A stretch of 64,000 nt of DNA from Geobacter sp. (GCA_003499925.1 DNRQ01000060.1:1-64000), one strand, 5' to 3'; positions 44,090 through 52,427 are shown, numbered from the stretch's first letter. The notes: generated from the letters alone by a model not told the origin. Program-made: numbers and translations.

Positions 44090-44488
44090 CTAAAGGGATG
44101 CCGGGCCGGACCCTCCGGTTCTCCCGCAGCGCTTGCGTCCCTGGCACCCTTTGCGACCGCAGCCCGGCATGGCAAAGGCGTTTTCTCCGAGCCGCCCTTC
44201 GAGCCACGCCTCGATTACCTCCCGGACGCTGCCCGCGATGAACGAGTGAACCTCGATACCGTAGGCAATGGCCGCGAAGCGCGCCGGCCGCGAAATCGCA
44301 CCGCAGATCAGCACATTGGCCCGCGCCTCGGCAAGTGAGGCGACCTTTGCCGCGGCCGAACCGGCAGAGAGCACCAGATTCTCCTGCGCTAGGGTCGCGC
44401 CGTTCTCCGATACAACCAGCAGTGCCTGTCCAGCCACATCAAAGACGGGGGCAATCCGATCGTGCCATATGGTGAAAACGGTTCTCAT
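44090..44488 (-). CDS. NifX/NifB-like protein with Cys-rich tail
   Basis: A 132-residue protein, ATG at 44488 after AGGAGTGACCGC. It begins MRTVFTIWHDRIAPVFDVAG and has a nucleotide-binding-like ANVLICGAISRPARFAAIA stretch. The tail reads MPGCGRKGCQGRKRCGRTGG, a third Cys cluster different from that of the 43132 gene. A sigma54 promoter candidate lies 78 bp upstream, and a sigma54 activator gene comes next. Metal or Fe-S binding is likely. Confidence 0.82.
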   Translation of the reverse strand: MRTVFTIWHDRIAPVFDVAGQALLVVSENGATLAQENLVLSAGSAAAKVASLAEARANVLICGAISRPARFAAIAYGIEVHSFIAGSVREVIEAWLEGRLGENAFAMPGCGRKGCQGRKRCGRTGGSGPASL

Positions 44489-44565
44489 GCGGTCACTCCT
44501 ATACTCGCAGGTGAAACGAAGGGGTTGCCGGCCGCTCCTGCCGCGCATTGCCCCCGTTCCTCTTG

Positions 44566-44581
44566 AGCAACAGTCGGGCCA
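44566..44581 (-). promoter_or_regulatory. sigma54 promoter of the NifX-like operon
   Basis: On the minus strand TGGCCCGACTGTTGCT fits TGGCACG-N4-TTGCW with one mismatch in the core. It points toward the gene at 44488. The neighbouring PAS-sigma54 activator is the likely regulator. Confidence 0.65.
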
Positions 44582-44670
44582 AAACTGGCAAAAAGGGGGG
44601 GCAGGCATAACCTGCTGTAGTGACGTGGTTCGGGTTCCGGATGACCGAGGGGGTGCGGAGGTGTTTGGTC

Positions 44671-44714
44671 GCGATACCGCAACCATCTGATGCGGTCGAT
44701 GGTTGCGGTATCGC
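44671..44714. terminator. terminator of the sigma54 regulator gene
   Basis: gcgataccgcaacca (44671-44685) pairs perfectly with tggttgcggtatcgc (44700-44714) around a 14-nt loop. It begins at the stop codon of the regulator and separates it from the promoter at 44566. There is no long T run. Confidence 0.65.
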
Positions 44715-46099
44715 TACTTGATGGGGGTTCTGGAAGAACGTCCGTTCTGCTCGGGCAGCGGCAGGCCGAGAATTTTCACCTTGCGGTAAAGCGTGGTCTT
44801 GTGGATGCCGAGTTCACGAGCTGCGGCAGCACGGTTGAAGCCGTTTCGCTTCAGCGCGCCAAGAATCGACTGCTGTTCCGCGGCTCGTTTTACCGACTCA
44901 ATGCCACCGGGTACCACCGCTTGGGACCTGGAACCGGTCAGTTCTCCGGGGAGGTGTTCAGAGCCGATCCATTTTGAGGTACAAAGCACGAAGGCGCGTT
45001 CCACCACATTCTCAAGTTCCCGGACATTACCCGGCCAGTCATGGGCCAACAGCAGTGAATAAGCAGCCGGTGTGAATCCCGTCACGTTTTTCTTCTGCAG
45101 GTGGTTGAAGCGCTCGACAAAGTGTTCCGCCAGGAGCGGGATGTCCTCCTTGCGCCTTCGCAGGGGAGGGAGCTCCAAAGAGATGACGTTCATCCTGTAA
45201 TAGAGATCCTGACGGAACTCCCCCGTTTTTACCATGGCGGCCAGATCGCGGTTTGTCGCCACCAGGATCCGGGCCTTGGACTTTTCCGATCGTGTCGCGC
45301 CCAGCGGTTCATAGGTATGCTCCTGAAGCACACGCAGAAGTCTCACCTGAAGCGCCGGGCTCATTTCGCCCACTTCATCCAGAAAAAGGGTCCCGTCACC
45401 GGCCAGCGCGAATCGGCCGGCTTTGTCCCGAACCGCGCCGGTAAAGGCTCCCTTTTTGTACCCGAACAACTCTGACTCGAGCAGCGCATCGGGCAGGGCA
45501 CCGCAGTTGACCGCCACAAAGGGTTTTTGCAAACGCGGGCCCATGCCGTGAATGGCCCTGGCCAGAAGCTCCTTGCCGGTTCCGGTTTCACCTTGTATGA
45601 GCACAGTAGTCGAACTGGCAGCAAGCGAGGGGACCATCTCGAAAACGGGCCGCATCGCCTGAGAGTGGCTGATGAAATCACCGATCCGAAGACGTCCTTG
45701 CAGTTCCTTTTGCAAAGCCGCAATCTCGCTCAAATCACGGAAGGTCTCAGCCCCACCGATGACCTTTCCGCCTTCGTCATACAGCACGGCGGTAGAGACG
45801 CTGATGGGGATACGGTCCCCATTGGCGTCAATGATATACCCGGACTTGTTGATGATCGGTTTTCCGCTCTTCTGAGTCCGTTGCAGGGGACACTCCGCCT
45901 CGCACATGCTCGATTTGAACACCTCGGAACAGAGGCGGCCCAACGCTTCCTTCCGGGGTATGCCGGTGATCTCTTCGGCCGCCCGGTTGAAGGAGGAGAC
46001 GCGCCATTGCGGATCGACCGTGAACACGCCGTCCGAGATGCTTTCAAGAATGGCGCCGGTCAGGGCGGAAAATGCGTAGTCCCTTTTTTTACCAACCAT
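44714..46099 (-). CDS. PAS-domain sigma54-dependent transcription activator
   Basis: A 461-residue one-component activator. The PAS domain (residues 12-130) has SISDGVFTVDPQWRVSSFNR and three Cys (CSEVFKSSMCEAEC) that might hold a metal, Fe-S cluster or redox switch. The AAA+ domain has GETGTGKE, GAFTGA and LFLDEVGEM. The C-terminal Fis-type helix-turn-helix is AAARELGIHKTTLYRK. It is co-oriented with and upstream of the NifX-like cluster and probably activates the promoters at 44566 and 41549. Confidence 0.93.
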   Translation of the reverse strand: MVGKKRDYAFSALTGAILESISDGVFTVDPQWRVSSFNRAAEEITGIPRKEALGRLCSEVFKSSMCEAECPLQRTQKSGKPIINKSGYIIDANGDRIPISVSTAVLYDEGGKVIGGAETFRDLSEIAALQKELQGRLRIGDFISHSQAMRPVFEMVPSLAASSTTVLIQGETGTGKELLARAIHGMGPRLQKPFVAVNCGALPDALLESELFGYKKGAFTGAVRDKAGRFALAGDGTLFLDEVGEMSPALQVRLLRVLQEHTYEPLGATRSEKSKARILVATNRDLAAMVKTGEFRQDLYYRMNVISLELPPLRRRKEDIPLLAEHFVERFNHLQKKNVTGFTPAAYSLLLAHDWPGNVRELENVVERAFVLCTSKWIGSEHLPGELTGSRSQAVVPGGIESVKRAAEQQSILGALKRNGFNRAAAARELGIHKTTLYRKVKILGLPLPEQNGRSSRTPIK

Positions 46100-46170
46100 G
46101 TAGTGTCCCGCCGCTATCAGAGATCGGTGCCCCGGAAAGGTTGATCCGTCGAATTGCCCCCGGACGACCG

Positions 46171-46593
46171 CTACCCAATCTCACGCAACCGCTTCCCTGC
46201 GCAGATCGCGGTGCAATACCAAAACGATGCTGCCATCCCGTAGATCAGGTTCAGGCCGACTACCACCAGCGGCGTTACGGCGCCGAAGCCAAGGCCGAGC
46301 ATCCCCTTCCCCATGGAAGGGAGCACCATGAAGAGCATCATGGCCGATGGCAGCAGGCTGAAGAGAGCGCCTCGCAGCAGGTAGCGCTCGTTCCAAAGCG
46401 GCAGCAGGAGGAGCAACATCCAGAGCCCACCCCACACCATGCGCTGATACAACCAGGGCGCATTGAATTCCGGCTTCATGGCCAGCCCGATCAGGTCGCT
46501 GATGCCGATCTTGCCCATGGCCCAGATATTGATGCTGTCGACCAAACCGCCGACGGCTCCACCTGCAAACGCTGCGCTTATCTTTCTGATCAT
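46171..46593 (-). CDS. four-helix membrane protein
   Basis: The ATG at 46593 starts 140 residues; a longer frame from 46635 adds a polar leader and is less likely. Four hydrophobic segments are visible: AAFAGGAVGGLVDSINIWA, VWGGLWMLLLLLPLW, LFSLLPSAMMLFMVLP and VTPLVVVGLNLIYGMAASFW. Gly-rich turns and size recall YagU/DUF1440-like proteins, but I am not certain. It lies between the sigma54 regulator and the FmdB-like gene. Confidence 0.6.
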   Translation of the reverse strand: MIRKISAAFAGGAVGGLVDSINIWAMGKIGISDLIGLAMKPEFNAPWLYQRMVWGGLWMLLLLLPLWNERYLLRGALFSLLPSAMMLFMVLPSMGKGMLGLGFGAVTPLVVVGLNLIYGMAASFWYCTAICAGKRLREIG

Positions 46594-46683
46594 GGCAATA
46601 GTCTCTTTCTCTCTGGGAATGGGCAGGCATCTCATCCTGCATCTGGAGTGCTCTATAACGCCGACCCGGCGTCATCAGAACCT

Positions 46684-46863
46684 TCAGCCAGCACCGGAAG
46701 ATGCAGGGGGGCAGGAACTCCCTGCGGATGAAAAGGTCGACAGTTTCCTTTCAACCTCGCCGGAGCCGCAGGCCGGGCACTCCGGTTGACACGCTGTGGC
46801 GGATTTATGCAGTTTCTCGAATCTGTTGCCACAGGTTACGCAGACGTAGTCGAAAACGGGCAT
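46684..46863 (-). CDS. FmdB-type zinc-ribbon protein
   Basis: A 59-residue protein starting MPVFDYVCVTCGNRFE, with GGAGG upstream of the ATG at 46863. CVTCG and CPACGSG form the zinc ribbon, and KLSTFSSAG with a Ser/Pro/Cys tail ends it. FmdB-like proteins are putative regulators linked to metal and one-carbon genes. A dyad 19 bp upstream could be its operator. Confidence 0.88.
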   Translation of the reverse strand: MPVFDYVCVTCGNRFEKLHKSATACQPECPACGSGEVERKLSTFSSAGSSCPPASSGAG

Positions 46864-46881
46864 GGCTTTATCCTCCACTGA

Positions 46882-46894
46882 TATATTCGGAATA
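46882..46894. promoter_or_regulatory. operator-like dyad upstream of FmdB gene
   Basis: atattc-g-gaatat is a perfect 6+1+6 dyad, followed by attgaata, similar to the half-sites at 43551. The two sites may be bound by the same metal-responsive repressor. Confidence 0.4.
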
Positions 46895-46992
46895 TTGAAT
46901 ACACTAGCGGCTTTATTTGCTCCTGTCAATACTGAAGGAAGGCCGCACGGCTAAATATTTGTAGCCCTTCTCGCTGAAAGGGATGGAAGTGG

Positions 46993-47024
46993 AAAAAAGG
47001 GGTCGTCTCCTCTGAGACAACCCC
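46993..47024 (-). terminator. terminator after YtxH-like gene
   Basis: On the minus strand GGGGTTGTCTC pairs with GAGACGACCCC (one G-T) and is followed by six T. Confidence 0.85.
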
Positions 47025-47074
47025 TCGATATCGTGTCCGGACTTATGTTGACAGATCAAAGGTTACGCAGGTCA

Positions 47075-47353
47075 TCAATGGAACTGTTCTTTTACCTCTT
47101 CAGCCGACGAAGAGAAAGCTGACGCCTTTTCTTCGGCGTATTCGCGTCCCTTCTGCAGATTCCTGTTCAGCTTGTCTTGAGCTTCCACAGTCATCCCCTT
47201 CATTTTGGAGATGGCGTCGCCTGTAACATCCGACACTTTTTCTCTCATCTCGTGCCCCGTCTTAGGGGCATAAAGGAGGGCAAGGCCTGCTCCGACCAAT
47301 GCCCCAGCGGAAAAGCTCACCACCTCAGCCGTCGTGCTCGCATGTCTTCTCAT
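47075..47353 (-). CDS. YtxH-domain protein
   Basis: A 92-residue protein with GGGGAG before its ATG. A short hydrophobic Gly-rich helix (VVSFSAGALVGAGLALLYAP) is followed by KTGHEMREKV and an amphipathic helix with regular Ala, Lys and Glu, the YtxH layout. Such proteins are induced by envelope or general stress. It ends a minus-strand group with DUF3618 and holin-like genes. Confidence 0.85.
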   Translation of the reverse strand: MRRHASTTAEVVSFSAGALVGAGLALLYAPKTGHEMREKVSDVTGDAISKMKGMTVEAQDKLNRNLQKGREYAEEKASAFSSSAEEVKEQFH

Positions 47354-47440
47354 GGCGTTCTCCCCTGGCGATGCTTTCCATCGCCGTATCTTCGGCATCT
47401 TGACCACTGCCAGTCAATGGAGGGCCGATCCGGCTCTCCA

Positions 47441-48034
47441 TCAGACCCTGTGTTCTTTATGGCCGTACCAATAGTTACCCAGCGCCGCGCCGATGGCTGT
47501 CGCCAACCCGCGCCATGCCGCCTTGCTCCCCGGTCGAGTCGTACCGCTTTTTTCCGAGGCCCGGGCGCCGCTCAGAAATGCCTTCGCCGCAGTAGCGGCC
47601 AAGGCCATCCCGGATACAGCAGGTTTCCTGGCAGGTATTTCCTTTCCCGCATTCGGTTTTCGCGATAACATCCAGAGTGCGGTTGCCCCCACCGCCTTTG
47701 CTGCAGTACCAGCCTCATACCTCTCTGGTACGACCGGCTTTTTAGGCGTTATTTTGCTGCGGACCTTCCTGTTACTGATCAGCATCAACAGCGCGCCGGC
47801 CCCGAGCACCGACGCCTGCACCGACCTGCGCTGGGCGAACTCCAGCAACTTAGCGGTACCTTGCCATGCGAGACGCTTTGCCTTGCGGCTCCCCCGTTGG
47901 CGCAAATAGCGGGGGGAGAGTCTTTGCTCAAGGGACTGCACGGTCTCGGTTATATCGCTCTCCGTATGCCGGATTTGCTCGCGAAGCCTGTCCGCCGTGG
48001 ACTGCTGCTCGTTAATCTTAATGATTTCGCCCAT
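47441..48034 (-). CDS. DUF3618-domain protein
   Basis: A 197-residue protein; GAAGGAG precedes ATG 48034. Residues 15-55 (ADRLREQIRHTESDITETVQ, then SLEQRLSPRYL) match DUF3618. The rest is basic with two or three weak hydrophobic segments (ASVLGAGALLMLI, AVGATALWML). Its start lies 85 bp inside the upstream holin-like gene in another frame, so translation is probably coupled. The role is unknown but the trio is widespread. Confidence 0.8.
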   Translation of the reverse strand: MGEIIKINEQQSTADRLREQIRHTESDITETVQSLEQRLSPRYLRQRGSRKAKRLAWQGTAKLLEFAQRRSVQASVLGAGALLMLISNRKVRSKITPKKPVVPERYEAGTAAKAVGATALWMLSRKPNAGKEIPARKPAVSGMALAATAAKAFLSGARASEKSGTTRPGSKAAWRGLATAIGAALGNYWYGHKEHRV

Positions 48035-48399
48035 TTTGCCGTCTCCTTCAGACTTTCCGTCGTTTGTACGGGTTTCTTTTCCATCTGAGCCAGGTCTTTG
48101 CGCCCTTTCTGGACCAGAGCGAATCCGATTCCGATAAATGCTATGGCAACCAGCAGCGCAGCGCCCCACGCCGGCATGAATGTCGCCAACCCTAGAACTA
48201 TCGCCGCCAGCAACAAAAGAGAGCCGAAATAGATCAGGACTCCGCCTGCGCCGATAGCGACCGCGTCTTTGGCAACCTTCGCCATCTTCTCCTTCATCTC
48301 AGCCGTGAAGAGCTCCAGCTCTTGCCGTAGAAGCGCTCGCAATTCCTGTGTCAATTCAGAAAACAGTTCGCCGATTGATCTTTCTCTTTTTTCTGGCAT
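47950..48399 (-). CDS. phage holin-like (PF07332 type) membrane protein
   Basis: A 149-residue protein with AGGAGG before ATG 48399. The N-terminal amphipathic helix (IGELFSELTQELRALLRQEL) leads to two transmembrane helices (GAGGVLIYFGSLLLLAAIVL and AALLVAIAFIGIGFALV). The basic C-terminus overlaps the next gene. Despite the family name, such proteins are chromosomal and are not evidence of a prophage. Confidence 0.8.
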   Translation of the reverse strand: MPEKRERSIGELFSELTQELRALLRQELELFTAEMKEKMAKVAKDAVAIGAGGVLIYFGSLLLLAAIVLGLATFMPAWGAALLVAIAFIGIGFALVQKGRKDLAQMEKKPVQTTESLKETAKWAKSLRLTSSSPRRTGFASKSGIRRAI

Positions 48400-48810
48400 G
48401 GCAGCCTCCTTTTCCACCTGGAGCAGGTCGATGCACTCACTCTTAAGTATTGGCACTCCTTAATGTTATGGGATTTCGCCGTGCATGGCAAGGACTCTTT
48501 GAAGAGGTCGGGGAACCGCCGGCTGTACAGTCGGTACCGCCTTCCGATGCAGCCGATCAACTTCAGTTGAGGAGACCGGCCGCTCCAGGAAGGGGGACTG
48601 TTCTGCCGCGCCGGGGAGTGAGGGGCTACGGAAGGGTTGCTCCGGGGCGGGTTGCTGGCGGCCCTCGCTTCTGGACATTTGGCGGATATACGCCTACCAT
48701 TGATTTGTCCGTTTGCCCAGATCCCCGACTCTTGACCCTGCTGCCTCTTTTTCATATTGAGGGGGTCGGCAATGGTAGTTCCACGAAGCTCTGCCACGAG
48801 AACCTAGCTA
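48400..48810. other. 411-bp divergent intergenic region
   Basis: It separates the minus-strand envelope group from the TraB-like gene on the plus strand and should hold both promoters. I see no clear -10/-35 pair, repeat or RNA. The open frames in it are GC-driven and lack motifs. Confidence 0.4.
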
Positions 48811-50037
48811 ATGAGAAACCTCGCCAACCTGTTCCTTATCCTGTTTGTTGCTGATGGGGCAGTTTCCCTGCTTGACGTTCTGGTATCCCTCGTTTCCCCG
48901 GTAGCGGCCCTGGGTCAGGTACGGGTTTTCCTGGCCGACGTCGTACTTGTCCTGGCATTCACCATTTTTCAAGGCCTCGCGATCGACCAACGACTGCCGA
49001 AACGTGTCTTTGTTCCACTGACTCTGTTCGTCTGTTTGGTCCCCATATCGGTGCTGATTTTCCCCTCTCTTTCGGGCAATTCGAGCTACGGGCTGCTTGC
49101 GGCGTCCGGACAGCTTCTTCTTTGCATGCTCCCCGTCTATCATCTTCAACAGACGAACCAGAGCGGCTTCCTGATGCCAAAGGCTATGTTCGATGGCCCT
49201 TTTTTCAGCCTCAGGAATACCCTGGTCTTTTCGGCTATCACCGTTTTCGTGGTTCCCTTGGTGTCGGTGCTGCTCCTGTTTTCCACGGCCAACTCGTTCA
49301 TGCACAAGAACACCGCCGGATTCATGCGTCTTGCGCCCGACGGCATCTACATGACCGAGAAGGTATACAGGCGCGATAGCAAGACGATCCGGTTGATCGG
49401 CATGATCCATATGGGAGACAAGCAATACTACGATGGACTGGCTGGATCGGTGGCTCCAGGCCGCACCATAATCCTTGCGGAAGGGGTGTCGGACACCAGG
49501 AAAATGCTGCGCAACAGACTGGACTACGGGAACTTTGCCGATTACCTGGGACTGACGTTGCAGCAGGAAAAGATGCATTTCAAGGGGAGGACTATTGAGG
49601 CGGCAGAGCTGGAGAAGTCTCTCCCCCGGTCCCGCGATGGAGCGAATTCAACGGCGCAGATTGATATCATGAGGGCAGATGTCGATATCAGCTCGTTTCA
49701 CCCGGAGACCATCCGGTTCCTCGATGCGCTCGGGAAGCAGATGAAGGAGAGTACCTCGGTGACGAAGGGGTTGAACGCATCCAGCTCCTGGTCGAAAGAG
49801 TACATGACTCCGCAAATGCAGAAGGTGATCATGGATGACATACTCTACCGCAGGAACAAGGAGGTCATCCGCCACATGAGGAAGGCCCTGGTGCGATACG
49901 ATACCATCGTCATTCCTTGGGGAGCTCTGCACATGCCTGAAATCGAAACCGAGGTTCTGAAGCAGGGATTTGAGCTGCAGCATGTGCGGGAAAGAGAAAG
50001 CATCGACTTTGGAAAGATGTTGCACGGTAAATCGTAG
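48811..50037 (+). CDS. membrane protein with TraB/TIKI-like C-terminal domain
   Basis: A 408-residue protein. The N-terminal 170 residues contain five hydrophobic segments, ending FSAITVFVVPLVSVLLLF. The C-terminal soluble domain has IRLIGMIHMGDKQYY, IILAEGVSD and VIPWGALHMPEIE. The paired GxxH and E residues are those of the TraB/TIKI/GumN metallo-protein superfamily, placing the active site on one side of the membrane. The start lacks a strong ribosome binding site. The substrate is unknown. Confidence 0.6.
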   Translation: MRNLANLFLILFVADGAVSLLDVLVSLVSPVAALGQVRVFLADVVLVLAFTIFQGLAIDQRLPKRVFVPLTLFVCLVPISVLIFPSLSGNSSYGLLAASGQLLLCMLPVYHLQQTNQSGFLMPKAMFDGPFFSLRNTLVFSAITVFVVPLVSVLLLFSTANSFMHKNTAGFMRLAPDGIYMTEKVYRRDSKTIRLIGMIHMGDKQYYDGLAGSVAPGRTIILAEGVSDTRKMLRNRLDYGNFADYLGLTLQQEKMHFKGRTIEAAELEKSLPRSRDGANSTAQIDIMRADVDISSFHPETIRFLDALGKQMKESTSVTKGLNASSSWSKEYMTPQMQKVIMDDILYRRNKEVIRHMRKALVRYDTIVIPWGALHMPEIETEVLKQGFELQHVRERESIDFGKMLHGKS

Positions 50038-50290
50038 GGCTCTGCTCCACGAACTTCCCCCCCCGAACGCCCCTGAAGCTACCCTGAGCTAAATTAGAAT
50101 CTGTTCAAAATCTGGCAGGTGGGAGCCTTTCCGGTAAGGCCCGAAATGATTGGGCAATGCAGACATGAGGGTGCTGTCTGTTCACTTTCTGCAACGAACC
50201 CCCGCCACGACATCAACATGGTTGATCCCCAGTTTATCAAGCTGTCCGGCATGTTGGGCCTGCATTTGGACCTGGCACCGCTATTGTAGG

Positions 50291-50454
50291 ACGGAACTAT
50301 CTAACAAGCAAAGGTACTGGTCAAAAAATGGGACCTTCCCTTTAGCAAAGGGGAATCGAGGGGGATTTAGTCAGCTCAGGTGGGCAAAATCCCCCCTTGC
50401 CCCCCTTTGCGAAGGGGGGTAAAGGCGCAGCCTTTGTTTTGGATATAGTTCCGT
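50291..50454. mobile_element. 164-bp MITE, copy 2
   Basis: Closely similar to the element in czcA (41112), with tips acggaactatctaacaagca and the complement acggaactatatccaaaaca. Flanked by the 6-bp direct repeat tgtagg (50285-50290 and 50455-50460). It sits in noncoding DNA upstream of the TPR-protease gene. The rest of the 540-bp gap shows no gene. Confidence 0.9.
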
Positions 50455-50578
50455 TGTAGGAACAAAGAGGCCAAAGAGATTGGACTAGGGCCACAAAAGC
50501 GGCGTCAAACCCCGGGGGAAAATTCAATTACGGGAAACGTGCAGGCGTGGGAGATATTACTTACAAGGAGTGATAGCC

Positions 50579-51436
50579 ATGAAAAAATTCGTCATCGCCA
50601 CTTTATTGTTACTTTTTGCCTCTCCCTTGTTCGCTACAGAAGACTATCTTCATCAAGGGGCCAAACATCTCACGGCAGGTAATTACGATAAGGCGGTCAG
50701 GTCTTATGAGCTGGCCATCAAAAAGAAGCAGGATAGCGCGGAAGCGTACAAAGGTATCGGCTTGGCTTATTACAACTGGGGCAACTATGAAGCAGCTTAT
50801 GACGTTGAAATGATTTCAGCGGCAGTGGATGCTTTCAACCGATCTCTAGCCATAAAACAGGACGCAGAACTTTACTATTTTCTCGGATTGTCCTATCTGG
50901 CTTTATACGATAAGAAGAACGCCGAGAGTGCACATATGAGCCTGAAGTCGCTCGATCCATTTTTGGCAGACAAGCTGGCCAAGAAAATATCGGCCTATGT
51001 CAAGCCGGCCAAGTTCACCTACACTCACTCGACAACCCCACGCAGCGACTTCACTTCGGTGGTTATCGAGGGGAATCGTGTGCTCGTACCGGTGACGTTT
51101 TCCTATCGCGGCAATTCAGTGAATGCCATGCTCCTGCTCGATACCGGCGCATCCGTTACGACCATCAGCGAAAAACTCGCCGCGCAGCTCGGCGTGGATT
51201 CAACGGATACGGCCGCGGCGACGGTGACCGTTGCCGACGGCCGCAATGTTGGCGCCCGCTGGTTCGTCACCGACTCCCTGATGGTCGGACCGAAAAATCT
51301 TCCCCAAGTGCAGACGGCCATTCTGACCGGCAGCGGCGGTGCCGGACACGATGGCCTCCTCGGCATGAACTTCCTCAAGAACTTCCGCTACCACGTGGAC
51401 TTCAGGCGCAACGTGATCGATTGGAACAGTCGATAG
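50579..51436 (+). CDS. exported TPR protein with retropepsin-like aspartic protease domain
   Basis: A 285-residue protein, ATG at 50579 after AAGGAG. A signal peptide (FVIATLLLLFASPLFATED) precedes two or three TPR-like helix pairs (KAVRSYELAIKKKQDSAEAY, YYFLGLSYLALYDKKNA). The C-terminal 130 residues form a clan AA protease: AMLLLDTGASVTTIS with the catalytic DTG and GLLGMNFLKNFRYHVD near the end. It would act as a dimer in the periplasm. Partners are unknown. Confidence 0.82.
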   Translation: MKKFVIATLLLLFASPLFATEDYLHQGAKHLTAGNYDKAVRSYELAIKKKQDSAEAYKGIGLAYYNWGNYEAAYDVEMISAAVDAFNRSLAIKQDAELYYFLGLSYLALYDKKNAESAHMSLKSLDPFLADKLAKKISAYVKPAKFTYTHSTTPRSDFTSVVIEGNRVLVPVTFSYRGNSVNAMLLLDTGASVTTISEKLAAQLGVDSTDTAAATVTVADGRNVGARWFVTDSLMVGPKNLPQVQTAILTGSGGAGHDGLLGMNFLKNFRYHVDFRRNVIDWNSR

Positions 51437-51576
51437 GAAGCGCGAAACTTGCCGCAGTAAGTTCCCGTTTCAAGGTAAACACGAAGTTGCGGGTTAAAAG
51501 TTGCGGGTATCCACCCCCCTGCCTTCGTCCCCACTGCCATTAAGTTACCCGATTAGCGCTGATCTTCCGCTGTTCA

Positions 51577-51682
51577 GGTCCCTCCCCCTTCAAGGGGGAG
51601 GTCAGGAGAGGGATGGGGGTGTTTTTGGCACCGGAGCTGCCCCCCATCCCCACCCCAACCCTCCCCTTGAAGGGGAGGGGGG
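51577..51682. repeat. GC-rich palindromic intergenic element
   Basis: It contains the hairpins ctcccccttcaagggggag and ctccccttgaaggggag, joined by complementary ggatggggg and ccccccatcc. Related elements lie at 52027 and 52201. It could terminate transcription from both sides. Confidence 0.75.
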
Positions 51683-51688
51683 CTTTCA

Positions 51689-51976
51689 TCAGTCGTGCCT
51701 ATCCTTTTTGCCGTGGCCCTTCTTCCTGCCCTGGTCCTGTTTATCGTGTCCGCGGTGCCTGCCGTTATCGTGCTTCGGCTTCTTTTCTACATACACTCGC
51801 CGGTTGTCTTCCACGTAATAAGGCCGGCCGGCATCGAGAAGAATCCTTACTCCCGGCGGGGCCGGCAGGTACCCATCGATCCGGATGTTCACATCGACGG
51901 GCCCGGCAAACCCGGTCAGCGGCACCATGACGATGAACGAGGCGACAGCCGCTACAGTGACGATCACTTTCTTCAT
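51689..51976 (-). CDS. small exported His/Lys-rich protein
   Basis: A 95-residue protein with AAGGGGGA before its ATG. The signal peptide is VIVTVAAVASFIVMVPLTGFAG. The mature part has NIRIDGYLPAPPGVRILLD, then VYVEKK and a tail of His, Lys, Gly and Asp that could bind metal. Small exported proteins of this layout occur in Geobacter relatives, but function is not known. Confidence 0.7.
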   Translation of the reverse strand: MKKVIVTVAAVASFIVMVPLTGFAGPVDVNIRIDGYLPAPPGVRILLDAGRPYYVEDNRRVYVEKKPKHDNGRHRGHDKQDQGRKKGHGKKDRHD

Positions 51977-52026
51977 TTTTATCCCCCTTTTAGTTCTACT
52001 TTGTCAGATTACAGCACAACGCCGTC

Positions 52027-52127
52027 ATCCTCCCCCCATCCCCCTCCCAGCCTCCCCCTTGAAGGGGGAGGAGACTTAAAATCCCCTCCCCTTCAAGGGG
52101 AGGGTTAGGGTGGGGATGGGGGCAAGG
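52027..52127. repeat. GC-rich palindromic intergenic element
   Basis: Two adjacent hairpins (ctcccccttgaagggggag and cctccccttcaaggggagg), with outer ccccccatcccc and ggggatggggg also pairing. Inverted relative to the copy at 51577. Confidence 0.7.
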
Positions 52128-52200
52128 TGGTAATGTGACAAAGTAGAATTAGGCAACTTCTGAATTTTTCCAGCACTGTCCGTGGCAAGGTTGCAGCGCA

Positions 52201-52331
52201 CCCTCCCGCAGCCCCTCCCATCGAAGGGAGGGGGGCATAAAATGCCCTCCCGCAGCCCCCCCATCGAAGGGAAGGGGACTTTTAAAAGGTCCCCTCTCCC
52301 CTGGTGGGAGAGGGATAGGGAGAGGGGGGAT
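52201..52331. repeat. GC-rich palindromic intergenic element, variant
   Basis: It contains tandem cctcccgcagccc units, cccatcgaaggga hairpins and a final cctctcccctggtgggagagg hairpin. Same class but different core from the 51577 and 52027 copies. No gene lies between 51977 and 52648. Confidence 0.65.
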
Positions 52332-52380
52332 GCAGCTCATGGCAAGTCAGCTTCAGCAATCGGTAGCGAGTTTTGGGCAC

Positions 52381-52427
52381 AAAAAAGCCGGGGCCTCAAT
52401 ATCGGTTGATATTTCGGCGACCCGGCT
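52381..52427 (-). terminator. minus-strand terminator
   Basis: AGCCGGG and CCCGGCT pair around an inner dyad (aatatcggttgatatt) and are followed on the minus strand by six T. It lies 220 bp past the cytochrome gene stop; the DNA between shows no gene. Confidence 0.6.

Noticed and set aside
47950..48399. Holin-like gene as evidence for a prophage
   Set aside because: No phage structural, lysis or integrase genes are nearby; this family is common in chromosomes beside YtxH and DUF3618 genes.
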